Position numbers and translations under genes: made by a program. The notes beneath the pieces are model-generated. The model saw only the letters and a program-made list of their open reading frames with translations, did no database searches and was not told the DNA's origin. A stretch of DNA of 64,000 nucleotides from Euglena gracilis (lineage: Eukaryota > Euglenida > Euglenophyceae > Euglenales): NCBI GenBank assembly GCA_039621445.1, contig CP154955.1, forward strand, positions 2,324,619 to 2,388,618, in the 5' to 3' direction. Positions 55,001 through 64,000 of this stretch are shown here, in pieces (within the stretch, counting starts at the first letter, position 1; each line of letters begins with the position of its first letter).

Positions 55001-56536
55001 GGCGGCGGCCTTCTTCGTGGGGCGGTACCCCGACATGTCCCACGTGCCATACTGGGAGCCGTACTCCTTGTTCCACTCCGCCATCACCTGGGGGCGAGCA
55101 AGGCCAAAGACCTCTCATGCCAGGAACAGGAGAAACCTTCAGGCCTTGCCGATGACCGGAAATCAGTTTTTTAGCTGGGAGGAAATTGCTGTAAGCACAA
55201 AATCTATGTTAAAACAAAGAGGGCCTGGGGATAATTGACTGTTCGACCCAACCAGCGGTTTTTTTTCAAAGACCGGGGGGGGGGTACGGGGGGAGGGGGT
55301 CGGCACCCACCCACCCCCTGGGGTGGGGGGTGGGGGGGGGGGGTCCCGGACCCACCCACTTTTGCCCGAAAATGCTAAAAATAGCACCTTTTCAAAATTT
55401 TCGGCGCCTTCGGCGCCAAAAAAGATATACCCACCAGCCCCTACCCCCACCCCCCCCCAGGGGGGGTGGGACCCACCCACCCTACCCCCCCCCTCCCCCC
55501 CCCGGGGGGGGAGGGCCAAGACTAAAAAAAACCCCTGGACCCAACCCACCAATTTTCAGACCAGCATTTTTAATGTCCGGTCCCACTGACTCACGATATC
55601 CCCCCCACCAACACTGACAATCTATGTCATAAAGTTTGGTACTGGGTGGGTCCCTTCGGCCCAAAAGCAGGAATGGGCATTTCTTTTGGGATATCAGACC
55701 TGCAATCGATCCATCACTCAACCTTCTCGAACCATGGCAAGGCGCAGAAATATTGCGAAAATGCATTGCGCGTCAAGCAGACCTGATCGATGGGGTCAAG
55801 GGTTTGCGTTGCCTTCCGGGAGATCTTGATGTCGGGGGCTGGAGCAGCTTCCTTGGCCACCTTGGGGACAGGCCTCCCTTTGAATCAGTCAAAAGATTTC
55901 GCTAACACCAGCCAACTTTTTGGAAACTTTGCCATTGGGCAGAAAAGCCTGCTTGGGGGCCTCCTTGATGGCGGTTCGGTACCCACTCATGTCCCACTGG
56001 CCATAAGCGGCGCCATACTCCTCATTCCAGGCCTTCATCAGCTCAGCAAGGCGGTCCTCCTGCCAAAGAAAAAAAAACGAGTGGTGTTTGCCACCCAAAG
56101 AATGCCGAGTCAGCAGGTTGAAATTGTTCAGTTCTGGTGGCCAAGAGGTGAAGAGGTTTAAAACGTTGATTCTGGCCCATTTCAATGCAAATGCAAATGA
56201 AAAGATACCATCACCCCCTCCCTCTGGGAAACTCAGAAGGTGCGCACAGAGAGGCGAAAGCAAATCAGAGTGATGCAAAGAGTACAAGACGGCGAGAAAT
56301 GGAGGCGTGGAATCCCCCCCCAAATGCGTAAGACTCCCCATTTGAGGTTCGAAAAAAATAAGGCCAGGGTCATTTGGGAGAATTTATTTTGACATCACGT
56401 TGAAATGAGCTTTGTGAGTGGTTCTTGGGTCTTTTTGTTGGACCTGTTCAGTGGCGATGGCAGGGTTGGCGACGGCAGCAGCGCTCAGCATCCCAGTGAT
56501 GGCGAGCTTGGCAGCCTTCTCATATGCTGGAGGAAC
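49081..56536 (-). CDS. Multi-exon membrane protein with W-N-x-E-Y-G repeats
   Basis: Exons in translation order: 56536-56444, a hydrophobic segment ending A-V-A-N-P-A-I-A like a thylakoid-lumen cleavage site; 56059-55909, repeat 1 (W-N-E-E-Y-G-A-A-Y-G-Q-W-D-M-S-G-Y-R); 55877-55783; 55087-54883, repeat 2 (W-N-K-E-Y-G-S-Q-Y-G-T-W-D-M-S-G-Y-R) plus an Ala/Pro tract; 54380-about 54335 (K-P-E-A-P-A-A-V-L-K); 53854-53762 (K-V-E-A-K-V-E-P-K-V-E); about 53074-52993; 51638-51539, one TM helix (L-A-L-V-A-G-G-V-L-F-V-A-A-G); 50847-50716, Pro/Ala-rich; 49163-49081, ending A-D-G-P-K-stop. Phases agree across exons 1 to 4 and across the last three, most with GT-AG; exons 5 and 7 have uncertain borders. The N-terminus lies upstream and was not found. 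I do not recognise the family. A plastid membrane or lumen role is only inferred from the first segment. Confidence 0.65.
49360..49510. repeat. C/G-run cluster in the last intron
   Basis: Alternating G10-12 and C9-10 runs separated by 5-40 bp could form an extended hairpin. They lie between the last two exons of the 49-56 kb gene. Confidence 0.5.
51120..51275. repeat. Interspersed repeat related to 63595-63760
   Basis: Shared order: GTGATAAACTGGC/GTGATAAATTGGC, then TACAGGATACCAGC/TTCAGGGTACCAGC, then CTGCCC, and TTAACCCTGGTTGGGCAGCC versus GACCCTGGTTGGGTGGCC. Each copy is itself partly palindromic. Confidence 0.6.
51733..51910. mobile_element. C-run TIR-like element in an intron
   Basis: Left AGGCTTCTGTTTAAGACCC; right G-run then GGTCTTCTCACCTTGAGAA. 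It resembles 11380-11642 and 46551-46916. The right end is less well conserved. Confidence 0.4.
53215..53620. repeat. Inverted C/G-run DNA in an intron
   Basis: TTTTCTTAAGGACCCTGGG at the left, then C13, GGGGGGTCC repeats and further G10-12 runs, between two exons of the minus-strand gene. Ends not resolved. Confidence 0.35.
53925..54020. repeat. Degenerate GT/GTGA microsatellite
   Basis: GTGT, GCATGT and GTGA units over about 95 bp, just upstream (minus-strand sense) of the 53854-53762 exon. Confidence 0.8.
55241..55550. mobile_element. C/G-run TIR element in an intron
   Basis: Left: GACCCAACCAGCGG then TTTTTTTTCAAAGACC. Right on the minus strand: GGTCCAGGGG then TTTTTTTTAGTCTTGGCC. Long G and C runs lie inside. 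The centre has GGCGCCTTCGGCGCC, a potential UUCG-loop hairpin. It separates the third and fourth exons of the minus-strand gene. Confidence 0.5.
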
Positions 56537-59220
56537 CTGTGATAATCGAGGGGCTTTTGGGTTGAGTGAACTGGGGGGGGGGGATATTTCCCAGGTCCAA
56601 ACCCACCAGCCACTTTTTAGAAAACCCACCAAACATTTGCAACAAGGCTCCTCAAAACATGCAACGCTAAACAAATGGCAAAAATGCAAAAAAAATATGC
56701 AAGTTGCATGGAAATTCATCAGGAATTCCCCGGCCCGGGGCTGTACACTTTCTGCTGGAGAGGACTTGAGAAAGACTGGAGAAGACCGGAGAAGAAAAAA
56801 TTTCACTTCCTCTGAATAATTATTTTTTTTCTTTGCAACATTGTTTGCTTCAACACGGCGCATGTTTTGGACAATTATTTGCACTTTTTTCTCCGCCAGA
56901 ACACATAAAAGCATAAAAGCAAAACAGCATCTTGCATATTTTTTTCAAAAATGTCAAAAGAAGCCAAAAACACCAAAGAAATTCAACACCAAAAAAAAGG
57001 GGGAAAAGAGTGGACCAAACTTGCACGATGAAACAAACAAGGTTGGTTGCCCAGTTGCATCCCTGCAAAAATGAAATTGGTCCAAAAATGTGTGGTATGC
57101 AACTTCCAGTTGACTGTTGCCTGTGTAATTGCCCAGAATGCAAAAAAAAATGCAACTTTTCGCAAATTTTCATAATGTAAAAAAAATGCAGATTTTGCAA
57201 AAAAGTGCAAATTTTCAAAATTTTGGAGTGTGCAAAAAAAATGGGAATTATGCAAATTGCATCCCCCCCCCACAACAACGCCCCCCCCCCCTGAGGCATC
57301 CACCCACCCACCCAACACCCACCCAAACCCATCCAAAACCGACCAAAAACGCTTGAAAAAAAATTTATGGCCCAGTCTTCGACCATGGCGCACCCCCCAG
57401 GTGGGTCCAGTGGCCCACCTTCCTGGCTGCGGGGGTTTTGGGTTCTCCAAAACCCAAAGGAAATTCAAAACCCATCAAACCAACGCCATCACATCAACAT
57501 CAGCATCAACCCAAAAAGCTACTGACCAGGTCGAAAACCTGCAGGTCTGCAACCTTTTGCAAAATCCTGTTCAACGGTTGCAAAGTGAACAATGCAATGC
57601 AAAATGATGGATGTGATGCAGAACCGGGCGGGGGGGGGGGAAGCGGACAGAAGAGCAAACAGGTGCACCTTGCTGGCCTTCAAGGCGGTTGAAGGACGGG
57701 ATAAGACCAGGATTCGTTTTCAGACTTCCAGGGTGGGAGACTTTCAGGGTTACGCAAAAAAAACACATTTTTCGAATCATTTCGGCGCAACCCAACCCCA
57801 GACCCACTGCAGCAGGTCCTGGGCGCAGATAAAGAAAATTTGACCCCACCCCCTGGCGGGGTTCAGCCAGCCAGCAGACTGTTTCCAGCCTGGGACCCCC
57901 TCAACGAGTTTTATTTCCAGCCGCCCAAAGGGCGGGACAGTGACGGATTCATTGCTTTTCGGGGGTGCAAAAAATGGGCCAAAAAAATGGGTCGGAAATG
58001 GGTCGGGCTGGTCAGGACAAATTTGGGGTCAAAAAATCTTTTTTTTGCATAATTGGCAGCTTTTTTGGACAGTTTTGTGATTTCAATGCTTTGGAACCCG
58101 GTTCCACCCCAGGTCGGCCCCAGCAGTCTGGGGGGGGGGGGGCGAGCTATTCCCACACCCCTGCCTCACACAGCCCAAAAGGGGTCATTTTTGGCAACTT
58201 TTTTTGGACATTTGCCAAAAGAAATGTCCAAGAAGAAAGTGGGTTCTGAAAATGTCCAAAAAAACGTCGATTTTTGAGCACTTATTTGGGTCGTTCTTCA
58301 TAAAAAAAGCGCTGTGGGCGGGCTGCCACCCCACCCCTCAGACCCCCCCACCATAATTTTTTACCGACCCCCGGGGGGGGGGGGGGAGGGGGTCACTCCA
58401 CTTTTTAAAACCAGTCAGTCACTCATTTTCGGAAAACCAGCCAGTCACTAACTCCCCGGGGGGGGGGGGGGCACTCAGAAAAACGGCCACGTTCCAGTCA
58501 CTTTAGGCCATTTTAGGTCAAAAAAAATTCCGGCGCCTTCGGCGCCGGGGTCACTCAAGCCACTTTGCCCACTCCTGGCGACCCCCCCGGGGGGGGGGGG
58601 GGAGGTGGTCTGGGCCAAAAACCAGTCAGTCACTCTGAAATAACCAGTCACCCACCCCCCGGGGAGGGGGGGGGTTGGCCAGTGCTTAAGAAATTGACTG
58701 CCCCCCACCCTCCAATAACAACACCGCTTTGATTGTGCAAGGCAAGGATGGCCACAGGTAAACATCTTATGAACTTAGTCAGCCAACAGCTCCCTCCCAG
58801 AGGGGGCTGCCCCCCCCACCCCCCCCACCCTCCAATAGCAAAATAACAAAAAAGTTGGCAAGCTCCGCTCTGACTTGCTACCTCGGGGGAGGGGGCGCTC
58901 GGCCCCAGACCCACCACCCACCCGCCCTCCCACCCCGAGCGGCCGAGCGGGGGTGGGCCTTTCGTGGGAAAAAGGATCCTGGACAATACAAACGTCTTGC
59001 CAGTCAGGGAATTCCTGATGGCCACAGATCTCTGCGGAAAGAGGATGGATTGAGGAAAAGAGAAGAAATGGTGTTATACTTTGTCGAGGGCGAATTGGAC
59101 CAACATTGAAGCAAAATGCATCGAAGCAAACCGACAAACCGACAAACAACCCCCCCCTATTTGTGCTCTCTTTCACCACCAAGAGCTGAACACTTTAAAA
59201 ACCTGGTCATAGGTCAAGGC
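56537..59220. other. Upstream region of the minus-strand gene, exons not found
   Basis: Missing 5' exons should lie here, but no island has convincing minus-strand coding sense. It contains A-run/TGC-rich DNA (56640-57260), and C/G-run blocks at 57265, 58130, 58370, 58455, 58580 and 58660. CCAGTCAGTCACT recurs at about 58411, 58438 and 58621. GGCGCCTTCGGCGCC occurs at about 58531. Confidence 0.4.
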
Positions 59221-59461
59221 TTAAACCCCCCCCCCCTAATAGAAGCACGGGTGCGCTTATGGGGGACTGCCGCCTCCGGCGGCGGGGGGTGCGCTTCTAT
59301 TTGGACCCTAGCTGCGCGATTTTTGTTGATTTCCTTTAGAAATCCCATCAAAATGGGGGGTGCGCTTGTAGCGGACCGCCGCCTTCGGCGGCGGGAGGTG
59401 CGCTTTTATTTGGACCCTGCGCTTGTAGCGGCCCCGCGCTTCTATTAGGGGGGGGGGTTGG
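59221..59461. mobile_element. C-run TIR element with TAATAGAAGC ends
   Basis: Left: AAACC plus C-run then TAATAGAAGCACGGG. Right on the minus strand: CAACC plus C-run then TAATAGAAGCGCGGGG. The interior repeats GGTGCGCTTxTAT three to four times and contains GCCGCCTTCGGCGGC. No coding sequence. About 240 bp. Confidence 0.75.
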
Positions 59462-59554
59462 TGTGTTCCAAGGAGGTCCATGAATGAGTTGAGACTTTTG
59501 CGTAACTAAGGACCCCAGGGGGTCCACTCATTAGCCATTTTACCAGACGGCTCC

Positions 59555-60530
59555 GTGCGGATAATTGGCTATGACGATCCCAGAGGTCGGGCCGACCATT
59601 GGCTATGGCTTATCGACCATTGGAGGTCGGGCCGACCAGGTCGGCCCGACCTCCAATGAACCGCATTACCCCCCAAGTTTTATGAAATTGAATCGCCCCC
59701 CCCCCTCAAAATTTGATTTGGTAAATTTGACTTAAAATGCACGGAAACGCATTGAAATGACCTTGAAACTGTCAAAAAACGTCCCATATTACAAAAAAAA
59801 AGGGAAAAAGGATTGCCAAAACGCGAACTTAGTCGGCCTACGGTCTCCTCCGGGGGGGCTGCCGCCCCCCTCGGACCCCCCCGCCCAAAATAACAATATC
59901 CCCTTGTGTGTGCAGGGCAAGGATGGCCAAAACGCGCACCCTAACAGAATCCCTTTGTGCGTGCAAGGCAAGGATGGCCAAAACGTGCACCCTCAAAAAA
60001 CGTCCCACATTAAAAATAAAAAAAGGAAAAAGGATTGCCAAAACGCGAACTTAGTCGGCCTACGGCCTCCTCCGGGGGGGGGGGGCTGCTGCCCCCCCCG
60101 GACCCCTCCCCCGCCCAAAATAACATAACAACATCCCCTTGTGTGTGCAAGGCAAGGATGGCCAAAACGCGCACCCTAACAAAATCCCTTTGTGTGTGTA
60201 AGGCAAAATAATGGGTAAAATAGCCCCTCTGCATATTCCACAGGGTTTGGCCGAGGGTTTGTATGCTTCTGAAATGAAAAACCATGGAGGTCGTTTCCAC
60301 CGACCACATGGTCGGCCCGACCTCCAATCGGCTGTTACCGACCATATGGTCGGTAACAAACAGGTCGGCCCGACCATGTTCGGCCCGACCTCGAGTCAAA
60401 AGTCCTTTGAAAAAGGGGGGGGGGGGTAATGCGGTTCATTGGCTATGCTTTTCGACCTCCAGTGGTCGGCCCAACCATGGTTGGGCCGACCTCCAGGATC
60501 GTTGTGGCCAATTATCCGCCCGGGGCCAAA
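59555..60530. mobile_element. Element with long composite TIRs
   Basis: TIRs of about 110 bp contain GCGGATAATTGGC, ACGATCC, palindromic GGTCGGGCCGACC, then CCAATGAACCGCATTACC and a C-run. Left 59558-59680; right 60417-60528. The interior holds a direct duplication of about 190 bp (59772-59990 and 59996-60190) with AAAAAGGATTGCCAAAACGC and CTTAGTCGGCCTACGG. No transposase is seen. Confidence 0.75.
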
Positions 60531-60689
60531 AAAGCCAACAGCCGGACCCCCCCGGGGAAAAAAAAACAGTCCGGACCCCTGACTGGGGGGAAAAACTCCT
60601 CCGGCGATGGAAATGGGACTGTGAATGGTTACATTGCAAAATCCAAAAGAAATCTCAAAATGGGCATCTTTGGCAGGTTTTGGGGTCAA

Positions 60690-61133
60690 ACAGGGCTGGA
60701 TAGAGGTTGAGGGATAGGCATAGAGGTAGAGGTAGAGGTAGAGGTAGAGGTCACCTCTACCTCTACCATCCCTCCATGTCACCTCAATGTCAAACTTTTA
60801 AGGAAAGTGGCTTATCAAAGAAAATTTATGCTGAACAAAGGCAATTTTATGGAGAAAATCAGAAATTGGCCATTCTTGTCACAAATCTCTTATGGCAATT
60901 TTTGAAACCATCCATCCGGATATTTTTTCTCATTCCTAACCTAAATAAGATGCGTTGAGATGCTAATTTGCCAAATTTGAGGCATTTGGAGCCTTTTGTG
61001 GCCCTTACTGGTGCCAGTTTATGACATTTTATGGACATAGAGGTGACATAGAGGTAGAGGTAGAGGTAGAGGTAGAGGTGGGTCAGATAGAGGTAGAGGA
61101 TTTTGACCTACCTCTATCCAGCCCTGGGCCGGT
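60690..61133. mobile_element. TIR element with TAGAGG repeats
   Basis: Left CAGGGCTGGATAGAGGTTG. Right on the minus strand: CAGGGCTGGATAGAGGTAGG. Subterminal GGTAGA hexamers occur at both ends. A perfect palindrome of GAGGTAGAGGT with its complement sits at 60725-60769. About 440 bp with no coding sequence. Confidence 0.75.
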
Positions 61134-61690
61134 GGGTTTTGCGAACCTGTGAGCACAAGCTTTGCCAAGATGCCAGAGAATTTTTCAAATGTTTTCGATA
61201 CCAAGACAATTGTCAAGCAGCACACACCGGGACAGAGAAGAGTTGCTGGGGAGCAGCAGTTGGTTGGAAGACGCAAACATCCAGCCCAGCTGCGCATCCA
61301 ACTCCACTGTGTGGAACAAGAAATTAAAACAACAGCGGGTCTGCACATTTGCTGATCACCAAGGCACGCTCATGGGAAAACAACCCCACACCAAGGGGAG
61401 GGGGGGTCAGTTCACAGCTGGGTCAAAATTGGACAAAAAAACAAAAAAGTCCATTGGGGGTTGCTCAACTTGTTCGCTAGACGACTGCCACCAAAAATTT
61501 CACAAGTCGGTTGCCCTGAGGTCTGAATTGTGGTTTAATCGGGCTACCTTTTTTTTCCTTCATTGCCAAGGAGACTGCAGGGTAGGAAAGGGTGGGGGAC
61601 AAAAGCTGCCAGCATCTTTGCTTCCAGCAACACGGTCCCTGTGGGGGCAAAATGTCGGTGGGCTTTATCTTTTTTTTATCTTTCTATACA
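61134..61690 (+). other. Weak coding-like stretch, unassigned
   Basis: A plus-strand frame (61162-61704) includes Q-R-I-F-Q-M-F-S-I-P-R and several Cys. There is no recognisable domain or splice logic. It may be an exon or chance reading. Confidence 0.2.
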
Positions 61691-61803
61691 CAAATTGTGG
61701 CTGAGCCCAGATTTCAGCCTGAAAACGTGTTCAGCCAGGGGGCCCCCGAAGGGGGCCCCCTGAACACGTTTTCAGGCTGAAATCTGGGCTCAGCCACAAT
61801 TTG
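61691..61803. repeat. Near-perfect long hairpin
   Basis: Arms of 53-54 bp start CAAATTGTGGCTGAGCCCAG, with complement ending CTGGGCTCAGCCACAATTTG. They meet at GGGGGCCCCC-GAA-GGGGGCCCCC, with only a CCA bulge in the left arm. The arms include GAAAACGTG, the core of the direct repeats that follow. Confidence 0.9.
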
Positions 61804-61805
61804 TT

Positions 61806-61881
61806 TGAAAACGTGCCTAACCACAGATGCCTTCATTGAAAACGTGTCATTGCCACAGATGCCCTCATTGAAAACGTGTCA
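61806..61881. repeat. Direct repeats, 5' cluster
   Basis: Units of about 32 bp: GAAAACGTGCCTAACCACAG-ATGCCTTCATT, then GAAAACGTGTCATTGCCACA-GATGCCCTCATT, then a third GAAAACGTGTCA. Confidence 0.85.
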
Positions 61882-61911
61882 CCCCCCCCTTTTTTCCGCA
61901 GCCCTCCCACT

Positions 61912-62901
61912 ATGGCGAAACGCACGGCTAACTTTGTGAATGGTCTTTTACCACCTCCCCCTAGGACGGAACTGTTCCTGGCTGCTCTCGCGGTATGCCA
62001 GCAAGATGCCAAGAAGCCGAAGGTTGACCCCCTTCATGGCACCTTGCTGGCACAGGGCAACACAAAGAAAAAGTCCGGCTCCGTAGGTGCAGAGCTTGCT
62101 GCTGTTGCCAACTGTTTGGAGTTCGCCAAACTGTGTCAACATCAGCAAGCCTCTTATCCTGAGCTGGATGCTTTCTTTGTTGCCTGGACGGGATGGGAGC
62201 TGGAACCCAGCCTGTTGTTCGATGAGGCGAGCGTCATTGAACAATGTGTGGCTCAACGTGAGCAGCAGTCGGGAACTTTGTTCGTTTCAGGGAATCGTTC
62301 GGCAACCTCTTTTCAGACATACGTGAATGCCGTCGCTCGGGCATTCCGCCCCATTTTCCAGGTCTGTAAAAAAACCACACTGAAATTTCATGGTCACCGC
62401 TTCTACAGTGACCACATGATTGCCATCAACGTGGACAAAGACTACATGGACCTCACGCAGCCTTCGGCCGCCACCCCGTCGTACGTCATGCTGAAAATCG
62501 AGGAGGACGACGACGGTGCAGCTACGGCGCGGAACGTTGCACGGTGGTCAACTTGGGCAAATTTTTGCGCCCCGCCAAGTGAGGAACACTCGGTCGAAAA
62601 TCAGGACCTGACCGATGTTCCGTCTGTGTTTCCCACCGCCGAGCAACGTTCCGCTCCTGCGGTCAGCAGCTCCGTTCCCTCCCCTGACCAACCCCCTGTC
62701 CCTCGTGCTGTGTCCCGACTGCCTATAAAACAGGAGAAATGTGGTTTTTGTGGTGTTCCCATTCCCAAAAATCCAAATTGTGTGGAGCTGAACAAAGTTG
62801 TCTGTGACGCCTGCGGTTTGGCATATCATTTTCATTGCCAAGATTTGCGGCGGCCACCAAAGTATGGCTCTTTTTTGTGTAAAGCGTGTCGTGTTCCGTG
62901 A
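61912..62901 (+). CDS. PHD-finger protein, 329 residues
   Basis: An uninterrupted frame from M-A-K-R-T-A-N-F-V-N-G-L to C-R-V-P-stop. A pyrimidine tract and GCAG at 61882-61901 precede the ATG closely, which could be a splice acceptor. Residues 277-326 form a C4HC3 finger: C-x2-C-x17-C-x2-C-x4-H-x2-C-x13-C-x2-C. PHD fingers usually read histone H3 tails. The first 200 residues look globular (A-S-Y-P-E-L-D-A-F-F-V-A-W-T-G-W and T-S-F-Q-T-Y-V-N-A-V-A-R-A-F-R-P) but match nothing I know, and 215-270 is a Pro/Ser linker. Repeat clusters with the same unit flank both sides, so it may be cargo or the protein of a mobile element and not a host chromatin factor. Confidence 0.75.
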   Translation: MAKRTANFVNGLLPPPPRTELFLAALAVCQQDAKKPKVDPLHGTLLAQGNTKKKSGSVGAELAAVANCLEFAKLCQHQQASYPELDAFFVAWTGWELEPSLLFDEASVIEQCVAQREQQSGTLFVSGNRSATSFQTYVNAVARAFRPIFQVCKKTTLKFHGHRFYSDHMIAINVDKDYMDLTQPSAATPSYVMLKIEEDDDGAATARNVARWSTWANFCAPPSEEHSVENQDLTDVPSVFPTAEQRSAPAVSSSVPSPDQPPVPRAVSRLPIKQEKCGFCGVPIPKNPNCVELNKVVCDACGLAYHFHCQDLRRPPKYGSFLCKACRVP

Positions 62902-63068
62902 TGTCCGCCACTCCGTCTCGTTGTGCTCCAAGGCAACCTAGCCTTCTGTCGTGTTGTAGAGTGTTGTGTGTGCCCCCCCGACCCGCCTCACTCGTTGAGG
63001 ACCACCCAGCCTCGCAACCACCCGCCGATTTTTCATGACAGCGTTTTTTGCTTTTTACTCAGGGTTGC
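62902..63068. other. Short spacer after the PHD ORF
   Basis: Nothing recognised; about 165 bp up to the 3' repeat cluster. Confidence 0.4.
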
Positions 63069-63250
63069 CACAGATGCCCTCATTGAAAACGTGCCTGAAC
63101 ACAGATGCCTTAATCGAAAACGTGTCATTGCCACAGATGCCCTCATTGAAAACGTGCCTAACCACAGATGCCTTCATTGAAAACGTGTCAGTGTTCATGA
63201 CCACGAATTTCAGGGCAGGCATTTGGCGGGCTGAACACGTTTTTAAGCTG
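63069..63250. repeat. Direct repeats, 3' cluster, and inverted end
   Basis: Four alternating units with CACAGATGCC(C/T)T-(C/A)AT-GAAAACGTG (63069-63190). Then GGGCTGAACACGTTTTTAAG at 63228, which resembles the CTGAACACGTTTTCAGGC arm of the hairpin at 61760. With the 5' cluster these enclose the PHD ORF. Confidence 0.8.
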
Positions 63251-63594
63251 AACCCTACCCAAAGGAACAGAAAATTCTGCTAAATCCTGCTGGGTGATTC
63301 GACTTGTGAAAATTTGGTGGCGGTTGTCTTCCGAACGCGAACAAGCACACCCCCAGGGCGAGGAATGGAACTGGTCCGACTGGGGTCGATCCAGGTGCTG
63401 AAAATCAAAAAAATCGAAACTGCAAGAATATAAAAAAAACTGCCAATTTTATGCAAAAAAAAGTCCCCTGGGCACCCCCAAAGTGTCCCATACCCCCTGC
63501 CACGGGACCCGGCTGGCTGGTCCAAAAAGAATTTGTTGACCCCCCCCCTGACAGTGCCCCCCCGATAGTGCCCCTTGTGTGCATCGCACAATAA
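63251..63594. other. No gene recognised
   Basis: Unique DNA with A- and C-runs. No coding signal. Confidence 0.4.
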
Positions 63595-63762
63595 TGTGAT
63601 AAATTGGCCCCTTCAGGGTACCAGCTGCCCCAAAGAGCCACCCGACCAGGGTTAATACACATGGGGGGGACCCTCGCCCGGCGCCGAATTCGGCATCTCG
63701 CTCGGGTCCCCCCATGTTTTTGACCCTGGTTGGGTGGCCCTTTGGGTCACTGAGTCCCCTGT
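63595..63762. repeat. Palindromic interspersed repeat
   Basis: Left AGCCACCCGACCAGGGTTAA then ACATGGGGGGGACCC. Right on the minus strand GGGCCACCCAACCAGGGTCA then ACATGGGGGGACCC. The centre is GGCGCCGAATTCGGC. A related copy lies at 51120-51275. Confidence 0.7.
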
Positions 63763-64000
63763 TGAGGCCAATGTAACAACGTTCAGCGGGAAGGGTCAAC
63801 TGTTTGCATGAGAACCTTTACCCTAACCCTATTCCTTCAAATAACTCCACAATGGAGACAAGGCAGTACAGTTGGTCAAACCTTGGGACCCCCCCCCTTC
63901 CCCCCCCCTGTACAGTTCCAACCCCCCCCTCCTGGGACCCCCCCCTCCCCCGAGACAGATGAAAAAAAAAGGTTTGTTTTTTGAAACACAAAAACATGTT
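63763..64000. other. Window end, C-rich, with a short telomere-like stretch
   Basis: ACCCTAACCCTATTCC at about 63822 echoes the sequence inside the 4043-4330 element. C-runs follow at 63890-63950. No gene is seen. Confidence 0.4.

Overview
This is a window of nuclear DNA from a repeat-rich eukaryote. It has short GC-rich exons separated by long AT-rich or repeat-filled introns, long microsatellites, TTAGGG-type telomere-like stretches, and several classes of transposable element. No bacterial operon, rRNA or tRNA was recognised. A minus-strand gene carries a segment resembling a thylakoid transfer peptide. That hints at an alga or other plastid-bearing protist, but the taxon cannot be fixed from this sequence.

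Region by region (kb): 0-0.8, a terminal-inverted-repeat (TIR) element. 1.7-8.9, a multi-exon plus-strand gene of unknown function, interrupted by CAA/CAG, CA and AT microsatellites, a foldback element holding telomere-like repeats (4.0-4.3) and a G6-TCCT minisatellite. 10.5-14.5, a five-exon gene for a small TMEM14-family membrane protein, the best recognised host gene here. 14.6-18.4, a DNA transposon with TIRs, a perfect TGTAT target duplication and a decayed coding region. 18.4-22.5, ACAT, TATATG and GGAT satellites, a small TIR element and a transposase remnant.

22.5-45.0 is a nest of retroelements. DIRS-A (plus strand, 22.5-34.3) keeps gag-like, reverse transcriptase and tyrosine recombinase parts. 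Between its RT and recombinase lies an 8-kb block of proline-rich genes I do not recognise. DIRS-B (minus strand, 45.0-35.0) keeps gag, RNase H and the recombinase N-terminus. It is invaded by a 6.35-kb LTR retrotransposon (38308-44660) with 512-bp LTRs and a 4-bp target duplication; the DIRS-A copy supplies the empty-site sequence. That LTR element has no recognisable polymerase or integrase.

46.4-46.9 holds two exon-like segments flanking an intron that is mostly a TIR element. 49.1-56.5 is a minus-strand gene with at least ten exons. Its product has two W-N-x-E-Y-G repeats, Lys/Ala/Pro-rich modules and a membrane segment. 59-64 kb is crowded with foldback elements that have C-run termini, plus a PHD-finger ORF (61912-62901) bracketed by short direct repeats and a long hairpin.

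A theme running through the window is small TIR elements whose ends, or the sequence just inside them, carry long C-runs. Several sit inside introns, and some contain potential UUCG-tetraloop hairpins. All function calls rest on motif reading by eye. Exon borders are stated where phases agree and flagged where they do not.
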